64,000 nt of DNA from Gaetbulibacter sp. 4G1 (GTDB lineage: Bacteria; Bacteroidota; Bacteroidia; Flavobacteriales; Flavobacteriaceae): NCBI RefSeq assembly GCF_002741945.1, contig NZ_MDVN01000009.1:154754-218753 (forward strand), written 5' to 3'. This document shows positions 26,265-37,000 of this stretch, piece after piece. The first letter of the stretch is position 1. Each line of letters opens with the position of its first letter. Below the pieces are notes generated by a model that ran no database searches, was not told the origin of the DNA, and was given only the letters and a program-made list of their open reading frames with translations. A program made the translations under genes and the position numbers.

Positions 26265-27620
26265 CTAATTAATAAGCTTAATTACCTCATCAAAATCAAG
26301 TCCTCCATAATTACCAGAACTCATTAATAACAATGCTTTATCATCAAAGTTTTGAGAGAATAAAAAATCTTTAAAGTCGGCTGGATTGGTGTAAATAATT
26401 AAATCGTCACGCTCAAAAGCATTTGAGATTTGTTCATGAGTCACTTTTTCTAATTTTTTAATTTCAACGGCATGAGGGGAATAAAATACTACTGCAATAT
26501 CAGCTTCATCTAACGCGCCTTTGTATTCTTTTAAAAACTCAGCATTTAAACTGCTGTAAGTATGCAATTCTAAACAAGCTACTAGAGTTCTGTTTTTATA
26601 TTGTTCTTTAACCGCATTGGTCGTAGCTTCAACTTTACTTGGCGAGTGTGCAAAATCTTTATAAGCAACGCTGGTTTTACTTTCTGCAATTTTTTCAAGA
26701 CGCTTGCTAGCACCTTTAAAAGTAGCTATAGCTTCATAAAAATCGTCTTCGTCAATACCCATATGCTGACAAATCCATTTGGCCCCTGCCAAATTATTAA
26801 GGTTATGCTTTCCAAAAACTTCAATTGGTAAATCACCCTCTGGAGTTTCCAATAATGTTTGTCCGTTTTCAACGGTGTATTCTGGAGTTTGGTAAGCTAT
26901 CTTTCTAATCGTATTCTCACTCGCTTCAACAATGCGTTTAACATCATCATCTTCCTCATTATAATTTATACTACCGCCATTAACTATAGAATCTACAAAA
27001 ATGCTAAACTGTTCTACATAGTTTTCGTAGGTAGGAAAAACGTTAATATGGTCCCAAGCAATACCACTTAATAAAGCAATGTTAGGTTTGTATAAATGAA
27101 ATTTTGGTCGTCTATCAATTGGAGAACTTAAATATTCATCACCTTCTAAAACTATAAAATCATTTTCTTCGGTAAGCTTTACCATAACATCAAAACCATC
27201 TAACTGGGCGCCAACCATATAATCAACATCCCTATCATGGTAATGCATAACATGAAGTATCATTGAAGTTATAGTTGTTTTCCCGTGACTTCCACCAATA
27301 ACAACCCTTGTTTTATGTTTAGATTGTTCGTACAAAAACTCTGGATAAGAATATATTTTTAAACCTAATTCTTGAGCTTTTAACAGCTCAGGATTATCAG
27401 CTTTAGCATGCATTCCCAAAACAATAGCATCTAAACTATTTGTTATTTTTTCAGGAAACCAACCAAACGCTTTTGGTAAAAGTCCCTTAGCGTTTAAACG
27501 CGATTTTGATGGCTCAAAAATAATGTCGTCGCTCCCAGTTACGTTATATTCTCTATTGTGTAATGCTAGTGCTAAATTATGCATTGCTGCACCACCAATG
27601 GCTATAAAATGTACGTTCAT
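26265..27620 (-). CDS. mpl: UDP-N-acetylmuramate:tripeptide ligase (Mpl)
   Basis: A 451-residue Mur ligase. The N-terminal Rossmann domain starts at once with HFIAIGGAAMHNLALAL; the ATP-binding loop is GGSHGKTTITSM; the central domain shows VLEGDEYLSSPID and GIAWDHINVFPTY; the C-terminal domain has KDFAHSPSKVEATTNAV. This combination, with H-x-S-P in the final domain, fits Mpl rather than MurC. Mpl joins recycled L-Ala-D-Glu-mDAP tripeptide to UDP-MurNAc in the cytosol, recovering wall peptides. The next gene (101 bases downstream) is the ExbD-like membrane protein. Confidence 0.92.
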   Translation of the reverse strand: MNVHFIAIGGAAMHNLALALHNREYNVTGSDDIIFEPSKSRLNAKGLLPKAFGWFPEKITNSLDAIVLGMHAKADNPELLKAQELGLKIYSYPEFLYEQSKHKTRVVIGGSHGKTTITSMILHVMHYHDRDVDYMVGAQLDGFDVMVKLTEENDFIVLEGDEYLSSPIDRRPKFHLYKPNIALLSGIAWDHINVFPTYENYVEQFSIFVDSIVNGGSINYNEEDDDVKRIVEASENTIRKIAYQTPEYTVENGQTLLETPEGDLPIEVFGKHNLNNLAGAKWICQHMGIDEDDFYEAIATFKGASKRLEKIAESKTSVAYKDFAHSPSKVEATTNAVKEQYKNRTLVACLELHTYSSLNAEFLKEYKGALDEADIAVVFYSPHAVEIKKLEKVTHEQISNAFERDDLIIYTNPADFKDFLFSQNFDDKALLLMSSGNYGGLDFDEVIKLIN

Positions 27621-27683
27621 ATATACTTACTATGTAGTGTTCAAATATACTTTTTTTACTATGAATACGCGAACAATTCCTGC

Positions 27684-29081
27684 CTATATATTTGGATTTA
27701 CAGCCAGACTATTAAACAATTTAGCTTTGGTGCTAAAAAATTCATTTTGCAATTCTATGGCTTTTAACTTTACATCTATTAATTTGCTTTCTCGAGAATT
27801 TACTAAAAATAAAGAGCTTTCTCCTAACATGAATTTCCGTTCTTCTGCTTTAACTAAATTTTCATAGTCTTCAACAATAGTTTCAGTCAAATCATTTTGA
27901 ACAATATACGATGTCAACTCTTTTTTTATAGCGGTAATTTTATTCCCAATATTTAATTGAGAAGTAACTATTTCATATTTAATATCTTTAAGTTTTAGCT
28001 TGGCTAATTTTAAATTTCCTCGTTCTTTTCTTAAAAATAAAGGAAAAACAAGATTTAAACCACTCTTATAATTTAAAGTATTAAAAGCATTTAGCGTTTC
28101 TGGCGTTTGGTTTAAAAAATTATATTCCAAATTAACTTTTGGTAATAACATGTTTGCTTTTAAACGTTTATCAATCATTAAACTTTGTTGTTTATAGTTT
28201 AGAGATTGTAATTTAGGATGCTTCTCTAGATCAAAATCGCCAGTTATCAATTCAGAAATCTCCAAAACTGTATCTATTATAGTTTCACTATCAACATCCG
28301 GAATAACATTAGATTGTAATTCTACAGGAATATTACCATCTAACCAAAGGTAATTTGATAATTCAAGAGAGGCTTTTAATAGTTTTACATTAGCTTTTTC
28401 TAAATTAAGTTTTCTATTGTTTACCGTTATTCGTGCTTCTAGAGAATCAACAGCTGCGGTTTCTCCTAACCTTACCTGTTGTTTTATACCATCAAATCTT
28501 ACCAAGGCGTTGGCCAAAAACTCCTTATAAACTTGTGCTTCATTATACCTTCTTAGCCAATTGAAATAAACTAAGGAAGCATCATATAAAATGGAATTTA
28601 CTACAATATTTCTATCAACTTTAGCTTGCTCTCTAAAAAATTTGGCTTGTTTAAGCGCTGCCATTCTTTTATTAATCAATAATCCTTGCGCTACTGAAAA
28701 TGACACTCCGGCACTATACACCCCATCTTGAGGAAGTGTCGCTTCTGGATTTAAAAATACGCCATCGGCTTCTTCAAAATTCGCTTTCAATTCTATACCA
28801 TACCATGTTGGAATTTTGAATGTTGCATTTAGTTTATCAAAGTATTCTGTATTTTTAAATTTTTTCCTTTCATAATCAACCTCAATTTTAGGGTCAAACC
28901 CCCCTCTAGCTTTCATTAGTTTTGCTTGACTTTTATCAATAATAAGGTTAGCTTGTTTAACTATAGGATGGTAAGCTTTTATATAACCTAAATACTCATC
29001 AAAACGCATAATAGTAGTTTCATCTTGAGCAAATAAAGAGCCATAAATGCAGATACACAGTATAATTAATAGTTGCTTCAT
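27684..29081 (-). CDS. TolC-family outer-membrane efflux protein
   Basis: A 465-residue exported protein (signal peptide to GSLFAQ) with long alpha-helical hairpins typical of TolC (AKFFREQAKVDRNIV, RLGETAAVDSLEARITV, LGESSLFLVNSRESKL). The repeat order and the L-G-E-S-S-L-F-L-V motif near the C-terminus fit the outer-membrane channel of a type I export system. Its start overlaps the HlyD gene by 4 bases, making it the last gene of the TetR-ABC-HlyD-TolC operon. Confidence 0.9.
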   Translation of the reverse strand: MKQLLIILCICIYGSLFAQDETTIMRFDEYLGYIKAYHPIVKQANLIIDKSQAKLMKARGGFDPKIEVDYERKKFKNTEYFDKLNATFKIPTWYGIELKANFEEADGVFLNPEATLPQDGVYSAGVSFSVAQGLLINKRMAALKQAKFFREQAKVDRNIVVNSILYDASLVYFNWLRRYNEAQVYKEFLANALVRFDGIKQQVRLGETAAVDSLEARITVNNRKLNLEKANVKLLKASLELSNYLWLDGNIPVELQSNVIPDVDSETIIDTVLEISELITGDFDLEKHPKLQSLNYKQQSLMIDKRLKANMLLPKVNLEYNFLNQTPETLNAFNTLNYKSGLNLVFPLFLRKERGNLKLAKLKLKDIKYEIVTSQLNIGNKITAIKKELTSYIVQNDLTETIVEDYENLVKAEERKFMLGESSLFLVNSRESKLIDVKLKAIELQNEFFSTKAKLFNSLAVNPNI

Positions 29082-30433
29082 GCCTTGTTTTTTTTATCTG
29101 AACCTTGTTGAGTTGGCTTATAGTAATTTGGTGGAAATCCGTTTAGTTTTCGCCATAATTCAAACCAAATTGGAACATCGTTTAATAACGCCATAGTTTT
29201 TGCCCCAGAACCTACTCGAATGGCTTCTGGCCAAGTATTATTTTCATTTTCTGGCGCAAGCAAAACGCGATACTTCCCATTATCGCTAATAAAATTTTCT
29301 ATGGCTACAATTTTGCCTCCATAGGTTCCGTATGACACATTTGGCCATCCGCTAAAAACAATGGCTGGCCATCCATCAAACTGTATTCTCACCTTTTCGC
29401 CAATATTTAATAAGGGTAAATCTATTGGTTCAACATAAGTCTCTACTGCCAAATCATATTGTGTTGGCATAATACCAACTAAACGGTCGCCTTCTTTAAA
29501 GGTTTCTCCTAAGCCTCCTCGAATAGCTTTATTTATAAACCCATCTTGAGGTGCTGTAACATAGCGTAATTTATTTCGTATTTCGTAATTTGAAAAACTA
29601 TTTTCAAGTTTACTTACTTGTGCTTCAGCATTAAACCTATTAGATTCTGCAGTGAATTTATCACTTTGTGCTTTTGAAATTTTATCATTATAAGAAGCTC
29701 GTATTCGAGATATTTCAACTTCAGCATTTATAATATTATTTTTACTTGCTAATAACTTATTTTCCTGAGATATTAATTTTGCTTGAGTTTCTTGAAGCTT
29801 TAAACGCTTTGTTTCAACATCTTTCAATGCTTTCAACCCTTCTTCTTGGAGCATACGGGTTCTGTTATACTGTCTTTGGGCAATATCTATGTTTGTTTGA
29901 GCAGCTTTTAAGTCTATACTATCACTCTTTACTTTTAAATGTGATTGCATAAGCTTATTTTTAGCTTGCTCAAGTTTCAAACTACGTTCTGTAGACAAAG
30001 CCAATACTTGACGCTCTAAAGCTTTAGTTTTTTCAGAATAGGAATTAACTGATGATGTTTTAGAATTAATTTGCTCCTGAGTTCTTTCGACTAAATTAGG
30101 ATCAAAATAGTCACTTTTAATTTCCGAAATCTCTAAAATAGTATCTCCTTTTTTTACTTGATCGCCTTCTTGCACATACCATTTTTCTATTTTACCTGGA
30201 ATTGGAGATTGAATGGTTTGTGGTCTCTGGTCCAACTTTAATGTTGTTACCTTTCCATTTCCTGTAATATTTTGAGTCCATGGAAAAAATAAAACGATAA
30301 AAGAAAAAATAGTCGCACCTAAAAGAAGCCTATTAAAATGTTTATAATAATTTTTATTAAAAGTTTTTTGCCCCGATTTATACTTTAAAAAATCGAATTT
30401 TTTATTTAATGTATTGTGAGATATATTTAACAT
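29078..30433 (-). CDS. HlyD-family membrane fusion protein
   Basis: A 451-residue adaptor with one N-terminal membrane helix (about 37-52), a biotinyl-lipoyl-like half (PGKIEKWYVQEGDQVKKGDTI), a long coiled coil (about 115-280) and the second lipoyl half with the HlyD barrel (APQDGFINKAIRGGLGETFKEGD, EKVRIQFDGWPA). It bridges the inner-membrane ABC protein and the TolC channel. It overlaps tolC by 4 bases and follows the ABC gene by 11 bases. Confidence 0.92.
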   Translation of the reverse strand: MLNISHNTLNKKFDFLKYKSGQKTFNKNYYKHFNRLLLGATIFSFIVLFFPWTQNITGNGKVTTLKLDQRPQTIQSPIPGKIEKWYVQEGDQVKKGDTILEISEIKSDYFDPNLVERTQEQINSKTSSVNSYSEKTKALERQVLALSTERSLKLEQAKNKLMQSHLKVKSDSIDLKAAQTNIDIAQRQYNRTRMLQEEGLKALKDVETKRLKLQETQAKLISQENKLLASKNNIINAEVEISRIRASYNDKISKAQSDKFTAESNRFNAEAQVSKLENSFSNYEIRNKLRYVTAPQDGFINKAIRGGLGETFKEGDRLVGIMPTQYDLAVETYVEPIDLPLLNIGEKVRIQFDGWPAIVFSGWPNVSYGTYGGKIVAIENFISDNGKYRVLLAPENENNTWPEAIRVGSGAKTMALLNDVPIWFELWRKLNGFPPNYYKPTQQGSDKKNKA

Positions 30434-30444
30434 AATAAGCCTTT

Positions 30445-32100
30445 TTAAACAATTTTCCCTTTTTTAAGTGTTATTACGTTTTCGCATTTTTTTTGCCAAC
30501 TTTCATTAGCACTAGCGATAATAAGTGTCCAAGGATTCTTTTTATCCAAGAGAAAGTCCATTATACGATTTATCTCTTGTGCTTCAAATTGATCTAAAGG
30601 ATCCTCAAGTATTAACAATTTTGGTTTTTTTACAATTGCCCTAGCCAAAATTATTTTTTTAGTAATAGCATAAGATATACGTTTCCCTTCTGGATATATA
30701 ATGGTATTCAAACCTTTTGATTGCTCTTTAACAAAGCTTTTTAGTCCTGTTTTATCAATTGCCCAAAACACATCATCATCTGTAATACTCTCATCTCCAA
30801 AAGTGATATTTTCTCTAAGTGTTGCCTCAAAAGGTGTTTCCTCAGACAGTGAGAGCCCTACTTGCGATCGATATGTGTTAATTTGCATATTATCTAATGA
30901 TGTATTGTCTAAAAAAACAGTTCCTCTTGTTGGTTTTATAATTCCAGCTAACAAACGTAATAAGCTAGATTTCCCTGAACCATTCTCTCCACTAACAAGT
31001 ATGCTTGTATTTGCATTAATTTTTAGGTTTATGTCTTCTAGAATATTCTTTTCTCTATTCTGCACATTATAATTAACGCCTTCTAGTTCTAATAGAAAAT
31101 CATCTTTAAAACTTGAGATTTCACCATCTTGACCTTCTAATTCTTTATCAACAACTTGTCCTATCTTCTCTAAAGAAGTTAAAATATCATAGAAGGACTC
31201 AAGACCTAAAATTAGTTTTTCTACTGAGTTTATAACTATTAAAATAATAATTTCAGCCGCTACAAATTGCCCTATATTCATTTTTTGCTGTAGCACTAAA
31301 ACGCCTCCTATTATTAATAAACTTGCAGTTACTATAACTTTAAAGCTTATCATTTGGATAAACTGAACAACTAATATTTTAAAATGACCTTCTCTAGCAT
31401 CCAAATATTTAACAACTAATTCATCATTCTTATTTAGGGCCAAATTAGTTTTCCCAGAAAGCTTAAAACTTACAACTGTTCTTGCTACTTCTTGAATCCA
31501 ATGTGCTACCTTATATTTATTTTTAGACTCATCAAGGCTAGTTTCCATACCTTTTTTGGCTGTAAACTTAAAAACCAAGTAAACCAACAACAGCAACAAT
31601 AAACCAAATACAATAAAGAATGGATGATAAAGCGATAGCAGAATAAGCGCAAATAAAATTTGAATAACTCCGGTAGGGATATCTACCAATACTTTAGACA
31701 ATCCTTTTTGCACATTAAGTGTATCAAAAAAATGATTTGCTAATTCTGGCGGGTAATAACTTCGTAGCTCATTCATTTTAATCTTTGGAAAACGAAAAAC
31801 AAACTCAAAGGACGATCTCGTAAAAACACGTTGTTGTATGCTTTCTATAATACGCATTTGCATAAGCTGCAAAACTCCTGTAAAAGCAACACCTACAGTT
31901 ACTAAAATCACTAATACAATCCAAGATGTTGTAATTTGTGCACCTTGAATTAAATTAATTATTGCTTGTATTCCCAAAGGCAAAGACAATGAAACTAAAC
32001 TTCCAAAAACCGCATAATAAAAAACTTGTAATACTGCGCGTTTTTCTAATCTCAGCAAGCCAAAAAGCCTTTGCCAAGGTGTCATAGTAGGATGATTCAT
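30445..32100 (-). CDS. Type I exporter ABC protein with degenerate ATPase motifs
   Basis: A 551-residue half-transporter: six-helix exporter membrane domain (about 20-315) plus ATPase (about 335-551). Walker A is intact (GENGSGKSS, 371-379). The signature, normally L-S-G-G-Q, reads I-S-Y-A-I (475-479). Walker B is L-L-I-L-E-D (495-500), with Asp-Glu order reversed. The switch His is missing (IIASANES, 527-534). There is no N-terminal C39 peptidase domain. Such changes suggest weak or asymmetric ATP use, or a family trait of this flavobacterial export system. The partners are the adjacent HlyD and TolC proteins. Cargo is unknown. Confidence 0.88.
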   Translation of the reverse strand: MNHPTMTPWQRLFGLLRLEKRAVLQVFYYAVFGSLVSLSLPLGIQAIINLIQGAQITTSWIVLVILVTVGVAFTGVLQLMQMRIIESIQQRVFTRSSFEFVFRFPKIKMNELRSYYPPELANHFFDTLNVQKGLSKVLVDIPTGVIQILFALILLSLYHPFFIVFGLLLLLLVYLVFKFTAKKGMETSLDESKNKYKVAHWIQEVARTVVSFKLSGKTNLALNKNDELVVKYLDAREGHFKILVVQFIQMISFKVIVTASLLIIGGVLVLQQKMNIGQFVAAEIIILIVINSVEKLILGLESFYDILTSLEKIGQVVDKELEGQDGEISSFKDDFLLELEGVNYNVQNREKNILEDINLKINANTSILVSGENGSGKSSLLRLLAGIIKPTRGTVFLDNTSLDNMQINTYRSQVGLSLSEETPFEATLRENITFGDESITDDDVFWAIDKTGLKSFVKEQSKGLNTIIYPEGKRISYAITKKIILARAIVKKPKLLILEDPLDQFEAQEINRIMDFLLDKKNPWTLIIASANESWQKKCENVITLKKGKIV

Positions 32101-32104
32101 AAGT

Positions 32105-32776
32105 TTATTTTAAGGCTTTAAAAGTTAGGTCAATAAAAAACTGTGAGGGTGTTGTAGAGTCATCACAATCTGTAATAGATTTAAAATGATCCTTTAAAAA
32201 ATGCTGATGCAAAGCCCCTTCTATTATGGTACTTGCAAGGCTAGAAGCGTACACATAGTTAGGGTTTACGTTTAGTATCATATCTCGTAGTCTTGATACT
32301 AATCTTTTATAAATAATAAAGTATCCTTCCTTATTTTCGGTATCTACTTCTTTAGTTAAATATGATTTAGAATATTCGTTTATAACAATTCTGTTCAATA
32401 CCTCTTCATTGATATGCGAAAAATTACTATCTTTTTTAATACTTCGGGCTACAATTTGTATTGCTTTTTCTAATTGTAGTTTATGATCAGAAATATTATG
32501 TGTTTCAAAAACAAGCTGATACTCTATCCAAGCCCAATACCAAGATGTTAAATACAACAGCAACTTATGTTTACTTTCAAAATACCGGTATAAAGAACTC
32601 TCGTTAGAACCAATTTTTGTTCCTAGCTTTTTAAACGTAAAATCATCAAAACCAATTTCATCAATTAATAAAATACTATGCTCAATAATTCGCTTACCTA
32701 ACTGGGAAGATTCTGGGTCCTTAATAAAGATTTTATCCGGAACTACTATTTTTAAATTTGATAGTAAATTATTCAT
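32105..32776 (-). CDS. TetR/AcrR-family transcriptional regulator
   Basis: A 223-residue protein. The N-terminal DNA-binding helix-turn-helix is visible at about 25-70: IIEHSILLIDEIGFDDFTF, KKLGTKIGSNESSLYRYFESKHKLLLYL, the standard TetR pattern ending S-L-Y-R-Y-F-x-x-K. The larger C-terminal half is a helical ligand domain without a recognisable family. It is the first gene of the export operon, 4 bases before the ABC gene, so it probably represses its own operon and responds to an exported or toxic molecule (inference). I found no clear operator palindrome in the short upstream region. Confidence 0.9.
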   Translation of the reverse strand: MNNLLSNLKIVVPDKIFIKDPESSQLGKRIIEHSILLIDEIGFDDFTFKKLGTKIGSNESSLYRYFESKHKLLLYLTSWYWAWIEYQLVFETHNISDHKLQLEKAIQIVARSIKKDSNFSHINEEVLNRIVINEYSKSYLTKEVDTENKEGYFIIYKRLVSRLRDMILNVNPNYVYASSLASTIIEGALHQHFLKDHFKSITDCDDSTTPSQFFIDLTFKALK

Positions 32777-32831
32777 TTATAAACATTTTAATTGCAAATA
32801 TAATAGTAATACTATTAATTTGAAAAATAAA

Positions 32832-32863
32832 AACAAAAAAAGTTGTACGATCAAGAACAACTT
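32832..32863 (-). terminator. Intrinsic terminator after the TPR-protein gene
   Basis: AAGTTGT (32840-32846) pairs with ACAACTT (32857-32863) around a 10-base loop. On the minus strand a T-rich run follows (32832-32840). It lies 23 bases beyond the stop of the gene at 32887 and separates it from the TetR operon. Confidence 0.75.
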
Positions 32864-32886
32864 ACTGAATACTAACTACTTAAAAA

Positions 32887-33840
32887 TTACAATTTTAAGA
32901 TGTTTTGCCTTTGTTTCTTAAAAATATCTATTTCTGGCAGCTTATTAATGGCTAAATTGATATACTTTAAAGCTTCAGATTTATTTTTTTTATGCGTATT
33001 TATTTGTGCCAATCGGTAGTGAGCCCAGGCTTTAGGAACACCATCCTTAGCTGAATAATTGGTTATATATGTGTGTAAACAGCGCTCTCCCTTTTCAAGC
33101 TGAATATTATATTCAGCAGCAACTTTTCCAATTTGATAATGCAGTGCATTACGCTGATGCTTTTGTTGAGTAGCCTCAATATTTTTTATAGCTTTTTGAG
33201 GTTGTTTTTGATTTTTGTAAAAATTGGTAAGTTTGTTAAAGCAGGTTAAAGATCCGCCTTCTGCAATTGCCATTTTATAATATTTTTCGGCTAATTCTGG
33301 TTCATCATCATACTCCCAAATATATCCTTTAGCCAAATAACCATCTACTTTCGAGAGTGCCTCTAATTCGTTTGCATATTTTAACGATTTACTTTTACTA
33401 CCACCAATAATACCAGGCAATTGCATATATAATTCCACTAAAGCCCATCGCGTGTCAATATGGTTTTTGTCTAGCTCGGCCGCTTTTAAAAAAGCTCTTT
33501 TCACATCCCCAATAATTCCTAGTGCTTTAAATTTACTAACCGACAGGGCTTTCATGCCTAAAGCTCCACCATGTTTGTAATGGTAATTGGCATTGTTTTT
33601 TTGGGTATTTACAAGTTTTTTGTACTGATGTATAGCTTCGTCCCATTTTTTTTGATGTCCGTAAGCATCTCCTAATAATTCAATGGCTTTTATGTTATTT
33701 GGATTACTTCTTAGAAATTCAGTAATTACTTGCTCTGCTTTTACAAACTGTTTTTTTTGAAAAAGGTCATTAACATCATTTAGCTCTGATTGACTAAATA
33801 TGAGTATTGGAAAGAGAAATAGAAACAAAAGCTTATTCAT
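32887..33840 (-). CDS. Exported tetratricopeptide-repeat protein
   Basis: A 317-residue protein with signal peptide (MNKLLFLFLFPILIFSQ) and TPR helices through most of its length, for example residues about 25-90 (QKKQFVKAEQVITEFLRSNP, AIELLGDAYGHQKKWDEAIH) and again near the C-terminus (HYRLAQINTHKKNKSEALKY). TPR arrays mediate protein-protein contacts; this one should act in the periplasm. It is divergent from the alpha-2-macroglobulin gene across a 232-base region in which I see no strong promoter or repeat. No partner can be named. Confidence 0.85.
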   Translation of the reverse strand: MNKLLFLFLFPILIFSQSELNDVNDLFQKKQFVKAEQVITEFLRSNPNNIKAIELLGDAYGHQKKWDEAIHQYKKLVNTQKNNANYHYKHGGALGMKALSVSKFKALGIIGDVKRAFLKAAELDKNHIDTRWALVELYMQLPGIIGGSKSKSLKYANELEALSKVDGYLAKGYIWEYDDEPELAEKYYKMAIAEGGSLTCFNKLTNFYKNQKQPQKAIKNIEATQQKHQRNALHYQIGKVAAEYNIQLEKGERCLHTYITNYSAKDGVPKAWAHYRLAQINTHKKNKSEALKYINLAINKLPEIDIFKKQRQNILKL

Positions 33841-34072
33841 GATGATTTAGGTCGAAAATACAAAGTTAAACATTACACTTTACTTGAAAAATGGTTAACT
33901 TCACTCAACTAACGAAAGTAATTACTCATTTATTCTTTTTTGGAATAACTTTTGAAAGTAGATTAGAGACAAATTAAAGCAAATGAAACATCCGTAACTA
34001 AAATTTTGTCGCACAAAGAAATGGTTTTATGGGTGCTACATGTGACTTTAAAAAAACAATAAGTATAAACAC

Positions 34073-37000
34073 ATGAAACGTACACTATCTATATTAATGA
34101 TTATTCTTTTTTCAAATTTAACCTTATCTCAAAACCCAGATTATAAAATGTTATGGGATAAAGTTGAAAAACTGGAAGTTGAAGGCTTGCCAAAATCGGC
34201 ACTTAAAATTGTTGAAGATATTTCAGTGAAAGCTAAAAAAGATAAAAATCATCCTCAACTTATTAAAACAATGCTTTTTAAAAGTAAGTTTGCTTTGGTG
34301 TTAGAGGAAGATGCACAGTTAAAAATTATTAATAGTTTTAATAGTGAAATTGAACAGAGTTCCTTTCCAACAAAAAACATTCTAGAAAACATACTAGCTA
34401 ACTTGTATTGGCAATATTTCAATCAAAACAGGTGGCAGTTTTACAACAGAACTAAAACTTCTGAAAAAGTTGATTCCAACGATTTTAGAACTTGGGATTT
34501 ACAAACACTTTTTAGCGAAATACACATTCATTATAAAAAATCTTTGCAAAATGGCTTGATGCTTCAATTAGAGCCATTAAGTAATTATAAAGTACTTTTA
34601 AATGAACAAAAAGGTTCTAAAATTTACAGACCGACTTTATTTGATTTTTTAAGCCATAATGCATTGCTGTTTTATAAATCAAATGAAACGCATATTACTA
34701 AACCTGCTTATAAATTTGAGATTGACAATCCTGATTTTTTGGGTGATGCAAATACGTTTTCAAATTTAAATTTGGAATCTAAAGATTCAACTTCATTGCA
34801 ACTAAACGCTTTAAAAATTTATCAAGCTTTAACTCAATTTCATTTAAAAGATGAATCGCCTTTAGCGTTAGCTGACGTAAACATAAATCGTTTAAAATTT
34901 GTAAATCAGCATGCCACTTTTAGTAATAAACAAACCATTTTATTAAATGCATTAAAATCAGAGAGTGAACAATTAAAATCACATGAAGTTTCAGGATTAT
35001 ATGATTACGAAATCGCCTCTATCTACTATCAACAAGGATTAGAGTATCAACCAAAAAATAAAGAAGAAAACCGCTGGAAAGCTAAAGAAGCCATTGATAT
35101 TTGTAACACCGTTATCACCAAATTCCCAAAGAGTAAAGGTGCAGAAATGTGTGCTATATTAAAGCAGCAAATGGAACAACAATCGTTGCAAATTACTACT
35201 GAAAATTTTCTGCCAATTCTTCAAGATGCACGTTTGTTAGTACGTTATAAAAACTTAAATGAACTTCAATTTAAGGTCTTTAAAATTTCTAGAAATCAAT
35301 TCAATAAATTCAATAAAATCTATAGAGAGGAAGAACAACTAGCTTTTATTAAAAAGCTAAAAATCACAACCAGTTGGAATAATACATTACGCAATGAAGA
35401 AGATTATCAAACACATACTACAGAGGTTTTATTGCCTAAGCTTAATAATGGTACTTATCTAATTTATACATCACCAAAAAATAGAGAAAGCACTTTTGCG
35501 TTTAGTACGATTCAAGTTACCAATTTAGCTTTAGTTGAAACGGATAATAGTGATTATAAAACTTTTCAAATTATTGATAGAAATAACGGAAACCCTATTA
35601 ATAATACTAAAGTTGAGTTAAGTTTTATTGAAGATAATGACCGAAGTAAACAAACCGAAAATTACACAACAGATATTTATGGACGTATTAAAATTAAGAA
35701 ATCAAAAAAGCGCTACAGAAATATCCATTTAAAAGTAAAACATGGTAGCGATGTGGCATATTTTGGAGATTATTATATCTATCAATATTATAAAAATGAA
35801 AAAGAAAAAGAAAACTATAAGTCTTTCTTATTTACTGATAGAAGTATTTACAGACCAGGACAAACCGTTTATTTTAAAGGCATAGCAATGAAAACTGAAG
35901 ATAATAAATCTGAAGTTTTAGAAAATGAAAAGGTTTATGCTATTTTATATAATGTAAATGGAGAAGAGTTAAAAGTATTAAACTTAAAAACAAATGAATT
36001 TGGTTCGGTTTCTGGCGAATTTATTTTACCTAACAATGGTTTAAACGGACAATACTATATTGAATTTGATACCGAATCTGGTTTTGATGCAGAAAGCAAT
36101 ACCTATTTTTCTGTTGAAGAATACAAACGTCCTAAGTTTGAAACCAAATTTAATCCAGTAACCGAAACTTATAAAGTTAACGATTCTGTAACTATAAAAG
36201 GAAATGCTTTGGCTTATGCAGGCAGTAATATTACTGACGCCAAAGTGGTGTATCGTGTTCATCGCAAAGTAGAATATCCGCACTGGTATTTTTGGTACCG
36301 CTCTTGGTTTAATAGTGAACCACAAGAAATTACTCATGGAGAAAGCATTACTAATGATAAAGGTGAGTTTGAAATCACATTTAAAGCACAACCAGACCAA
36401 AGTGTTGATAAAAGTAGCTTACCTATTTTTAAATATGAAGTTAATGCTGATGTCACCGATTTAAATGGAGAAACACGTAGCGCTACGTCAGTTGTTAATG
36501 TTGGCTATCATGCTTTAATAGCAAAAATGTCTATTGCAAACCTTTTAGATAAAACTAAAAAAACGCATGCTATTGACATTGATTCCAAAAATTTAAATGG
36601 TGAGTTTGTGCCAGCAAAAGGAACCATTAAAATTTACAAATTACTAGCACCAAATTCAGTTTTAAGGCAGCGTCCTTGGGCAGCACCAGATTATCAGGAT
36701 TTTACAGAAAATGATTTTAAAAACTTATTCCCGCATGATGCCTATAATAATGAGCAAAACTCAAATAACTGGAAGAGGGGCAAGCTTGTTTTTATATCGT
36801 CCTTTAATACTGAAACTACAAAAAAACTTAACCTTGGTAAGACTAAAAAGTGGCAATCTGGTCAATATATTATCACTTTAGAGAGTAAGGATAAATTTGG
36901 TCAAATTGTAAAAGATGAAATTAAAACCACTCTTTATAGTGATAAAGATGAAACCTTAGCAGACCATCAATTGTTTAGTATCACAAGTGATAAATCTAAA

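Noticed and set aside
27523..27867. Plus-strand open frame across the mpl and tolC ends
   Set aside because: It is antisense to two well-supported genes, with no recognisable protein features.
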